A stretch of DNA of 32,575 bases from Chloroflexota bacterium (GTDB taxonomy: Bacteria; Chloroflexota; Dehalococcoidia; Lucifugimonadales; JACQTT01), in NCBI GenBank assembly GCA_016210665.1, contig JACQTT010000015.1, positions 1 through 32,575 of the forward strand, given 5' to 3'. Every line of letters begins with the position of its first letter. Within the stretch, counting starts at the first letter, position 1. Position numbers and translations under genes: made by a program. Below the pieces are notes generated by a model, which was given only the letters and a program-made list of their open reading frames with translations, did no database searches and had not been told where the DNA came from. Of the stretch, positions 25,212-32,575 are shown piece after piece.

Positions 25212-28200
25212 ATGAATAGAAAATCTTTGGCCTATTCAGGTATTTTATTCCTCGCGGTAGTCTTTGTTTATACTTTACTAAGCAGTGGACTAGTTCAGGG
25301 CGTTACTCAGAATGCCGACGTTGTGCTGCAGAGCGACTCCTCTCAATATGTTCTGGGTCAGTCTGTTTTTTATACTGGGAACCTAAGATTTGTCCAAGAC
25401 GAGCAAGCTACCATTCATAATGTGCGGCTCAAGGTCGGCGGACCCCAGGGCTTCGAAGTTGATTTGCCCCTGGAAGAGGGTACCTTTAACCTGTCCTCCC
25501 AGGTTCCAGGCGATTTGACAGGCACCGTCAGCTTTCAAGACTTGGACTTCGGCGAGCCTGGAGGAACGTTACCCGGCGGCACCCTGCCAGGTACCCTGCC
25601 GGGCACCTTGCCTGACGGCCAGCAGTTCAAAGGTTTGAGCAACCTGGCGAAGATAATCTACGCTATCAAGTGGACTCCTCCGGTCTTTATTGATCCGGCT
25701 CCCTCTTTTACCCTGATCCCGAATACCGATGTGCTCTTCACCATACCTCAACTGGCGGGCCCTACCGAAGAGCAGGGAACGAAGCTTCCTGCTACGGAGT
25801 TGAAATTCAGCATACCCTCTCTGGGTGCCCCTGGGGGAACTGTTTTGCCCAATGCTGACTTTGCCTTCAACATCCCCCAGGTGGCCGCCGTGTCCACCGC
25901 TCCCGCCGAGCTGCCGGACCTACCCGACACCGCCGTTGGCTTCAACATACCCCAGGTGGTTGTAACCGGTGCACCTCCTGGAGTTCTGAACTTCCCCGAT
26001 TCCAGCGCTGCTTGGGGCTCTGGCGCCACGGCCGGCGATATCCCCACCTTGTCTGTTGATGCCGCTCCCACGGGAGTGCCCAACCTGCCCGACACAACCG
26101 CTGCCTGGGGCACCGGCGCCACGGCGGGCAACATACCTGACCTGGTTGCCCTCGGGCTCGTGCCCACGGCCCCGGCTGGGGTCGAGAACCTGCCCAACTC
26201 CAGCCTCGCCTTTCCTATCCCGCTGGATCAGAGCCCCAGGGGCCTTGCCTTCGACGGCAACAACTTCTGGATGGTGGTGGATGGCTCCTCTAGGGATCAG
26301 GTCTTGAAGCTGGACGGCGATGGGAATCACATCGCCTCCTTTAGCGGGCCGAGCGCTAATCTATCTGGCATCGCCTTTCTCAACGACTTCCTGTGGGTCA
26401 ACGAGAACCAGTTCCGGTGCTTCGATGACGTGGATGGCGACTTCTCTTCGGACTACAATGAGTGCTTCCGGAGCCACAGAATCTTCAAAGTCAATCCCAG
26501 CTCGGTGCCCAGCTCGGACATTGGCTGGTCCCAGCTCAGCAGCGCCGCCATCAACACCGTGGACCAGTGGAGCGACATGGGGGGCGTTGCGGCCTCAGGC
26601 AGCGGCAGCTCGGGCACTCTCTGGGTTGCCGGCAGGTTCACCGGCCGCCTCTACAACATCGAGCAGAGCGGTAATGAAATCGCAAGCATATACACCACCG
26701 AATACCTGGAAATGGAGGCCGCGGCCTTCGATAACAATGTCATCTACACCTCCAAGAGCGGGACCATCACGGCGTGGACGACTACGGGAACCAAGATAAG
26801 CGATACGGTCACCAACCCATCCCGAGGCAACATAAGAGGCCTGGCCTTCAAGAGCGTCAGCGGCTCGCCCGTCCTCTTCTTCGCCGGCGCCACCGATAAG
26901 AAGGTTTACAAAGGATTCTTCGCCACCACGGTCACCACCAGTCCCCGGGGGCTGGCCTTCACCAAGAGCACCGACAACCCCGGCGAAGCCCTGTGGATAC
27001 TGGTGGATGGTGAACCCAAGGACAAGATTCTAAAGGTAAACCCCACCACCGGGGCGTTGATTACGGACTTTGGAACCAGCGGACAGGCCGATGCCCCCAG
27101 CGCCAAGACCGAGGGCATCACCTATTATGGTCAAAACCTGTATGTCATCGCCAACGAAGGTTTTGTGCGGAAGCTGTATAAGCTTAACCCCTCTTCCGGC
27201 GCCATCGTAACCGAGTACGACCTGGGAAGCACGGCTCAGATCTATGACGACCTGGGAGACCTGACCACGGACGGCACCAACCTGATAGCCTATGCCACCG
27301 GGTTCAACACCGTCTATGTAATTAACCCAGCCAATGGTAACAGGGAGGACATCAAGTTCCCCTGCTGCCCGCCTACCCTGAGCGGTGCCCGAGGGCTGGC
27401 CCATAACGTAGGCAGAAACATATTCTTCTTCGCCAAGGGTGGAAAACTGGGAACCCTGGCGTCTGATTTCGCCTTCCTGGAAGAGCAATCGGTTACCAAG
27501 GACACCGCCAGCGTAACCGGCATCCAAGGGCTGGTGTATAGCGGAAACCTCCTCTACGTAGCCATTGATGGGAAGATATTGAGGGGATTCCTGGCCGTTA
27601 CCGTGACCACTAACCCCAGGGGCATGGCCTTCAGCCCAACGGGTTCGACTCCGGGCCGCGCCCTGTGGATAGTGGTGGACGGCGACCCCAAGGACAAGCT
27701 CTTCAAGGTGAACCCGGACACAGGGGCCTTGCTCACGACCTTTGGCACCGGCGGGGCCGTGGACGCGCCCAGCAAAGAGATCCAGGGCGTTACCTTCCTG
27801 GGGAACAAGCTATGGATGGTCTCGAATGAGGGCTTTACCCGCAAGCTGTACAAGATAAATCCGTCCAATGGCGCAGTAGAGAACACCTTTGACCTGGGCA
27901 CTACAGCCCAGATCTTCGGCGACCTGGGGGATATCACCAACGATGGCACCAATCTCGTGGTCCATGAGAGGAACAACAACGTCGTCTATTTCCTAGATAC
28001 CACTGGCGTGAAGACCGGGCTGGAGATGAAGTTCCCCTGCTGTCCCTCCTTCTTCGGTGCCAAGGGGTTGGCCTTCAACAGCGGACGCAGCACCTACTTT
28101 GCTGCCAGCGCTGGCAAAGTGGCGACTTACAGCTCCTCCTTCGATTTCCTGGAAGAGGTTACAGCAAAGCAGGACGGCACCAACATCACTGGTATCGAGG

Positions 28201-31200
28201 GGATGGTATTTGATGGAGACCTCTTGTATATCTCCCGCAGCGGAAAGGTGAGCAAGGGCTTCCTGGCTACAACCGCCACCGTGGAGCCAAAGGGCATAGC
28301 CTTCACCTCGGCGGCTACTGCCGCAGGAAAGGCCCTGTGGATACTGGTGAATGGCGAGCCCAAGGACAAGCTCCTCAAGGTGGACCCGGACACGGGGCTA
28401 CTTAACGCAGCCTTCGGTTCCAGCGGCTCTGTGGACGCGCCCAGCAAGAATACCGAGGGAATTACCTTCCTGAACACGGGCGTTGCCAACACCAGCTTCC
28501 TGTGGATCATCGGCAACGAGGGATTTGAAAGGAAGTTGTACAAGGTGAATGTAAGCAACGGCAATGTTGCGGATACCTTTAGCCTGGGCACTACAGCCCA
28601 GATCTTCGACGACCTGGGGGGCATCACCAACGACGGCACCAACCTGATAGTCTATACCCGCGGCTTCAACCGCTTCATCGTGATAGACCCATCCAACGCC
28701 TCCCAGGTGAGCAGCCAGTTTGTAGGCGGCCCCAGCTTCGAGGGTGGCCGAGGGCTGGCCCGCCACGCCGGTCGGAGCCAGTTCTTCGTCGGCAGGTCTG
28801 CCAAGCTGGCCCGCTTCAACTCCGAGTTTCAGTTCCTTCAGGAGCAGACGGTAACCGAGGCGGCTTCGTCCATCGCCGGCATAGAGGGGTTGGATTTCGA
28901 CGGCGACGTGCTCTACGTTGCCCGCTTCCAGAGTGGCGTCGGCAAGGTGAGCAAGGGCGCTCTGCGCCTCACTGTGACCACCAATCCCAGAGGCATGGCC
29001 TTCACCCCGACGGGAACTCTAATCAGCGGCATCAACGTCGGCAGGGCCTTGTGGGTGCTGGTGGACGGCGATCCCTTTGACAAGCTGCTGAAGATAGACC
29101 CAGATACCGGGGCGTTGATTACCACTTTTGCCACGGACGGCGCCAAGGACACCCCCAGCGGCAACACCGAGGGCATTACCTTCTTCCAGAACGCATTGTG
29201 GGTCGTGGCTAACGAGCCCAACGGGGTGAAGCTGTTCAAGGTCAAGGCGACGGACGGGTCTGTGCAGGAGACGATAAACCTGAGCCAGTGCCCCAGCCTG
29301 TGTTCGGTCTTCGACCCTGTGGGTGACATAAGCAATGACGGCACAAACCTGTTAGTCACCATGAATGGTTTTATGAAGGTTGTGACGCTGAACACCGATG
29401 GTACCAAGGTGTCGGATCAGTTCCCTGCGCCCGTTCTTAACGGGGCTAACGGCCTTGCCTTCCGGTCTGCTAAATCCCAGCTCTTCTTTGCCAAAGGCTC
29501 TACTATCGCTCAGTTCGCCCTAGAAGGGGACCAGCTATTCTTTGCCGACGAGTTTGCCACCTCCCTGACGGGGATTCAGGGGCTTACCTTTGTAGGTGAC
29601 GTGCTGTACATAGGGCACACGGGATCCGGTAAGGTCTCCAAGGCGTCAATTCCATCGGATATATCAAATGTCCCTCAGGGGTTGGCCTACGACAGCGGAG
29701 CCAATGAGCTCTACGTCCTGGTGGATGGGAAGGCGGCCGACCATATCATCGTGATGAACCCTACCAATGGCAACGTCATACGGGACTTTCCGGCGACTGA
29801 TGAGGACTCCTTCAGCATCACCTTCCTGAATGGTTTTGTTTACGTTGGTGTCCGGGACGACGACTTTGGCCAGACGACAGCCGCAAAATTCGTGAAGCTC
29901 AACCCTGCCAATGGCAACCTAGTGGCTACCATAACTCCTGGTGCGATCCCCTTTGGCAATCCTCCTACGGGGCTGAGCAACGACGGCACCTCTCTGGTCG
30001 CTTTGATGGGGCAGGGGCCCTCGGAGGTCCGCTTCCTGGATCCCTCCGACGGGTCTCAGGAGGAGCAGGTAGGCTTCTTCGACCCCCAGGGCGGCTTTGT
30101 ACCCAGTGAGATGCAGGCACTGGCCCTCCGCTTGGCGCCTACAAGAAACTTCTTCGCCTTCAAGGGCAACCAGGTCTTCCGCTTTGACGAGGGAGGCAGG
30201 AAGATTGCCGAAATCAGCATCTCTACTGCCAACTTCGGCAATGTCCAGGGAGCCACCTTCGTGGGGAATCTTCTCTACATGGCGGAGGCCCAGGGGAAGA
30301 CCATCCATGCGGCCCTTATACCCGCGCCGACGACGGTAATAACGAAGAGCCCGAAGGGGATGGCGACAGATGGCACCAGCCTCTACGTCGTGGTGGATGG
30401 CAGCCCCAAGGACAAGATAATGAAGCTGAACGCCACCACGGGCGCCCTGGTGACCTCCTTTGGCTCCCAGGGCTCCGTTGATGCCCCTGGCACGGATACC
30501 GATGCCCTGGCCTTCCACGGAGGCTTCCTCTACGCCGTGACCAACGACGTGAAGAGTGTCGAGGTGCAGCCCCAGGTCTTCCAGCAGCAGGTCTTTCCCG
30601 TCATTTCCAAGCTCGATGCTACTACAGGTGCGGAGCAACTGAAGTTCAAGATCCAGTGGCAGCCTCCAGGCCAGCAGACCCAGAGGCTCAATGACACGAT
30701 TGGAGCCCTGGCCAGCGATGGCACGTTCCTCTACGCCGGTGTGAAGGGTGAAGGTGCGCTCCAGGGAGCCTGGTTCAAGGTGAATCCCGCTAACCCGCAG
30801 GCTGTTTCCTCTATGGTCAGCCAGTTCGCCGGAAAGTTTCCCTTCATGGGCAGTTTCCAGGCCATGGAGCTTACCCTGGGCACCGACTTCCCTGCTGACC
30901 GGCAGTTGGTCGCCAGCGACGGCAGTGGCATCGCCCGCTTCAACAAGACTACAGGCGTGATGTTCGACCGGTACGAGGAAGGCAAGAATATCAGGGGTAT
31001 GGCCTATATCGGCCTGAGGCTCTTCCTTGCTGATGCCGCCAGTGACAGCATCCTGGGGACGGCGCTGCCTGAGAAGACGATAGAGCTTACCAATGTGGGG
31101 AGCTACAGCAGCGAGCTAATAGCCGATGTGTCTGCCAGTCCTACCCAGACCGTCAAGAATGTACCGGCTCTAGCCTACAGCATCATCCGCAACCCGGATG

Positions 31201-32575
31201 TGGTGTTGAAGCTCACCAATCCGACGGCGAACTTCATATTGACTCAGACAGCCACCGACATACAGGGTCTTATAAGCGATCCAACGGCCTTGCAGGTGGA
31301 GGCGGGAATAAGGCTGCCCTTCACCAAGCTCTTGGAGGACAGGGTAACCCGGCCAGACTCCAACAACCTGTGGATTATTGGCGGACAGGCCGGGCCAGCC
31401 AACTGGCACGTCGCCTGCCAGGGCGACCTCATTTCTCAAGGCGTTCCCATTCCCTTGGCGCTCAGTTCAGCCCCTTGCTCTTGGCGCTACGCCATACCCA
31501 ACGGAGCCTCCTTTGACACCGGCGCTCGTACCCAGGGAACCCTGACGACGGTTGACCCTATCACCGTGAGTCAGGACATGGTTCTATCTTTCTTCATCTG
31601 GTATGATACGCAGCCCGATCCAAACAACGATACGAAGAAGGTTAGAATAGCCACGGTGACGCAGGACCTGCAGGGGAACGACGTTGTAGGCGCTTTCCAG
31701 GACTTTGCCCAGATCGTCGGCAAGGGGTTTGGCACCGCTCAGTCTCCTCAGGGGGCCCACTCTGCCTTCCAGTACAAAGAGGTAGACCTATCTAAGTTCA
31801 GGTTCGAGCAGGGCGTTGCTATCCCCGATATGACCCAGGTCAACATCCCTCTGGCTACTTTTGAAGGGGATCGGGTGAAGATTCAATTTGAGTTCGATAG
31901 CCAGAACGCGGTTGCCAACCAGGGCAAGGGGACGTTTATAGACGACATTGTGGTAGCTGGTGAAGGCTTCAAGACTGTGATCGGGAGCACCACGCTTCTG
32001 ACGACGCCAACGGTGTTGAATAATGTCAAGTTCTTCCGTAGCTTCAGCATACCCTTCGATCTGGCCGAGGGACTGAACGACGTGGGCGCCGAAGCCAAGC
32101 AATCCTACAATCCCTTCAAGTCAGGCTTTGATTTTGTCACCGGCTTCGTAGATCAGACGTCTCCGAGTGTGACACTAGGCGGCATTAGCGCAAACGTTAA
32201 AGTGCTTCAACAAACCCTTACAGGTACTATAGATGACGAAACCTTCCTGTCGCTGGAGGTCAGGCAGACCGACGTCTTCGGCACCAGGGTTATATCCACC
32301 CTCGCCTCTCTGCCGCAGAGCAGAACCTTCTCCGTGCCGGTGAGCCTGAACGAAGGTAGCAATACCTTCACGGGTATTGCCATAGACCGGGGTGGCCTGA
32401 CAAGGACGGCCACTCTGATTACCATAGCCGACACGGCTCTGCCTAGCGCAGTAGTTCACGTGGTCACGCTGACCAGCCAGGGCGAAGCGGTTACAGGAGA
32501 CCAGTTCTTCATTGCCGTTGCGGCCACGGACGCTGGCTCCGGCGTACAGACAGTAAAGCACATAGCTAGCAATGA
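25212..32575 (+). CDS. Giant secreted repeat protein with propeller-like units (partial, 3' end beyond window)
   Basis: One frame stays open for 2454 codons to the right edge, with no stop. The ATG at 25212 follows AGGTAAG-type sequence. Residues 1-30 are a signal peptide (NRKS, then a hydrophobic run to SSGLVQG), so the protein is exported. A Pro-rich repeat region covers about residues 115-345. Then come seven units of 225-235 residues (first bases near 26232, 26940, 27613, 28287, 28984, 29672 and 30351). Each has blade-like segments such as GLAF, ALWILVDGEPKDKILKVNP, TGALITDFG and DGTNLI. After about 31060 lie a jelly-roll-like domain (around 31300-31960) and Ig-like domains (from about 32150). 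Two units carry the pair CCP. It is absent from simple ORF lists only because it has no end in the window. A surface or extracellular binding role is inferred; no enzyme motif was seen. Confidence 0.9.
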   Translation, partial: MNRKSLAYSGILFLAVVFVYTLLSSGLVQGVTQNADVVLQSDSSQYVLGQSVFYTGNLRFVQDEQATIHNVRLKVGGPQGFEVDLPLEEGTFNLSSQVPGDLTGTVSFQDLDFGEPGGTLPGGTLPGTLPGTLPDGQQFKGLSNLAKIIYAIKWTPPVFIDPAPSFTLIPNTDVLFTIPQLAGPTEEQGTKLPATELKFSIPSLGAPGGTVLPNADFAFNIPQVAAVSTAPAELPDLPDTAVGFNIPQVVVTGAPPGVLNFPDSSAAWGSGATAGDIPTLSVDAAPTGVPNLPDTTAAWGTGATAGNIPDLVALGLVPTAPAGVENLPNSSLAFPIPLDQSPRGLAFDGNNFWMVVDGSSRDQVLKLDGDGNHIASFSGPSANLSGIAFLNDFLWVNENQFRCFDDVDGDFSSDYNECFRSHRIFKVNPSSVPSSDIGWSQLSSAAINTVDQWSDMGGVAASGSGSSGTLWVAGRFTGRLYNIEQSGNEIASIYTTEYLEMEAAAFDNNVIYTSKSGTITAWTTTGTKISDTVTNPSRGNIRGLAFKSVSGSPVLFFAGATDKKVYKGFFATTVTTSPRGLAFTKSTDNPGEALWILVDGEPKDKILKVNPTTGALITDFGTSGQADAPSAKTEGITYYGQNLYVIANEGFVRKLYKLNPSSGAIVTEYDLGSTAQIYDDLGDLTTDGTNLIAYATGFNTVYVINPANGNREDIKFPCCPPTLSGARGLAHNVGRNIFFFAKGGKLGTLASDFAFLEEQSVTKDTASVTGIQGLVYSGNLLYVAIDGKILRGFLAVTVTTNPRGMAFSPTGSTPGRALWIVVDGDPKDKLFKVNPDTGALLTTFGTGGAVDAPSKEIQGVTFLGNKLWMVSNEGFTRKLYKINPSNGAVENTFDLGTTAQIFGDLGDITNDGTNLVVHERNNNVVYFLDTTGVKTGLEMKFPCCPSFFGAKGLAFNSGRSTYFAASAGKVATYSSSFDFLEEVTAKQDGTNITGIEGMVFDGDLLYISRSGKVSKGFLATTATVEPKGIAFTSAATAAGKALWILVNGEPKDKLLKVDPDTGLLNAAFGSSGSVDAPSKNTEGITFLNTGVANTSFLWIIGNEGFERKLYKVNVSNGNVADTFSLGTTAQIFDDLGGITNDGTNLIVYTRGFNRFIVIDPSNASQVSSQFVGGPSFEGGRGLARHAGRSQFFVGRSAKLARFNSEFQFLQEQTVTEAASSIAGIEGLDFDGDVLYVARFQSGVGKVSKGALRLTVTTNPRGMAFTPTGTLISGINVGRALWVLVDGDPFDKLLKIDPDTGALITTFATDGAKDTPSGNTEGITFFQNALWVVANEPNGVKLFKVKATDGSVQETINLSQCPSLCSVFDPVGDISNDGTNLLVTMNGFMKVVTLNTDGTKVSDQFPAPVLNGANGLAFRSAKSQLFFAKGSTIAQFALEGDQLFFADEFATSLTGIQGLTFVGDVLYIGHTGSGKVSKASIPSDISNVPQGLAYDSGANELYVLVDGKAADHIIVMNPTNGNVIRDFPATDEDSFSITFLNGFVYVGVRDDDFGQTTAAKFVKLNPANGNLVATITPGAIPFGNPPTGLSNDGTSLVALMGQGPSEVRFLDPSDGSQEEQVGFFDPQGGFVPSEMQALALRLAPTRNFFAFKGNQVFRFDEGGRKIAEISISTANFGNVQGATFVGNLLYMAEAQGKTIHAALIPAPTTVITKSPKGMATDGTSLYVVVDGSPKDKIMKLNATTGALVTSFGSQGSVDAPGTDTDALAFHGGFLYAVTNDVKSVEVQPQVFQQQVFPVISKLDATTGAEQLKFKIQWQPPGQQTQRLNDTIGALASDGTFLYAGVKGEGALQGAWFKVNPANPQAVSSMVSQFAGKFPFMGSFQAMELTLGTDFPADRQLVASDGSGIARFNKTTGVMFDRYEEGKNIRGMAYIGLRLFLADAASDSILGTALPEKTIELTNVGSYSSELIADVSASPTQTVKNVPALAYSIIRNPDVVLKLTNPTANFILTQTATDIQGLISDPTALQVEAGIRLPFTKLLEDRVTRPDSNNLWIIGGQAGPANWHVACQGDLISQGVPIPLALSSAPCSWRYAIPNGASFDTGARTQGTLTTVDPITVSQDMVLSFFIWYDTQPDPNNDTKKVRIATVTQDLQGNDVVGAFQDFAQIVGKGFGTAQSPQGAHSAFQYKEVDLSKFRFEQGVAIPDMTQVNIPLATFEGDRVKIQFEFDSQNAVANQGKGTFIDDIVVAGEGFKTVIGSTTLLTTPTVLNNVKFFRSFSIPFDLAEGLNDVGAEAKQSYNPFKSGFDFVTGFVDQTSPSVTLGGISANVKVLQQTLTGTIDDETFLSLEVRQTDVFGTRVISTLASLPQSRTFSVPVSLNEGSNTFTGIAIDRGGLTRTATLITIADTALPSAVVHVVTLTSQGEAVTGDQFFIAVAATDAGSGVQTVKHIASN
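25561..25618 (+). repeat. GTLPG short tandem repeat
   Basis: Four or so copies of the peptide G-T-L-P-(G), as GGTLPGGTLPGTLPGTLP, coded with varying third bases. It makes a flexible linker after the first domain of the giant protein. Confidence 0.7.
25899..26231 (+). repeat. Pro-rich peptide repeats before the propeller units
   Basis: Four imperfect copies of a unit of about 24-36 residues, starting AP(A/P/T)(E/G) and containing (N/D)(L/F)P(D/N)(T/S) and often AAWG(S/T)GATAG(D/N)IP. They cover residues about 230-340 of the giant protein. Two middle copies are almost alike (AAWGSGATAGDIP and AAWGTGATAGNIP). Confidence 0.75.
26232..31060 (+). repeat. Seven tandem propeller-like units of about 670-710 bases
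   Basis: Copies of the (N/S)P(R/K)G(L/M/I)AF start motif recur at 26232, 26940, 27613, 28287, 28984, 29672 and 30351. Units 2 to 5 are most alike: a stretch of about 62 bases at 27894 recurs at 28584 with only about 5 differences. This speaks for recent duplication or gene conversion. Confidence 0.8.

Noticed and set aside
25748-32561. Many long minus-strand frames opposite the giant gene
   Set aside because: They are shadows of the GC-rich plus-strand frame, which stays open throughout and has a signal peptide and repeats.

Overview
The window looks like part of a bacterial chromosome, most plausibly of the phylum Chloroflexota (Dehalococcoidia-like). This rests on a Gram-positive-style S12 with an insertion, zinc-binding S14 and L24, a zinc-knuckle PheS, and the general look of the proteins. 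It is a judgement from memory; no database was searched. No rRNA, tRNA or CRISPR array was seen.

Bases 1-9689 (minus strand) hold a merged str-S10-spc ribosomal operon, read from right to left: rpsL, rpsG, fusA, rpsJ, rplC, rplD, rplW, rplB, rpsS, rplV, rpsC, rplP, rpmC, rpsQ, rplN, rplX, rplE and a partial rpsN at the left edge. The genes overlap or nearly touch. A near-consensus promoter lies upstream of rpsL, back to back with an equally good promoter for pheS on the plus strand.

Bases 9877-12871 (plus) carry pheS, with no pheT beside it, and argS. A palindromic REP-like repeat lies between them.

Bases 13219-15300 (minus) hold a two-gene cassette: a small coiled-coil protein with a HARE-HTH-like winged helix, followed by a MORC/Hsp90-like GHKL ATPase. 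It has its own consensus promoter in an AT-rich stretch and resembles domain sets linked to DNA-modification and phage-defence systems.

Bases 15538-20124 (minus) are housekeeping and repair genes: recA, recX, a CorC/HlyC-like CBS-domain membrane protein and tilS. A MITE-like element with perfect 13-bp terminal inverted repeats sits just upstream of recA.

Bases 20496-24737 (plus) are a compact phage-derived cassette: a two-TM protein, two small proteins, an XhlA-like protein, a large terminase, a zinc/HTH protein and a portal protein. No capsid, tail or integrase genes are seen. Its promoter carries a perfect GAAC-N4-GTTC palindrome, the Gram-positive-type LexA/SOS box, between the -35 and -10 elements, so the cassette may respond to DNA damage.

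From 25212 to the right edge (plus) runs one open, unfinished gene for a giant secreted protein of more than 2450 residues. It has a signal peptide, a Pro-rich repeat region, seven tandem units of about 225-235 residues that look like beta-propeller blades, a jelly-roll-like domain and Ig-like domains. Its long leader contains a promoter, a palindrome and a possible RNA structure.
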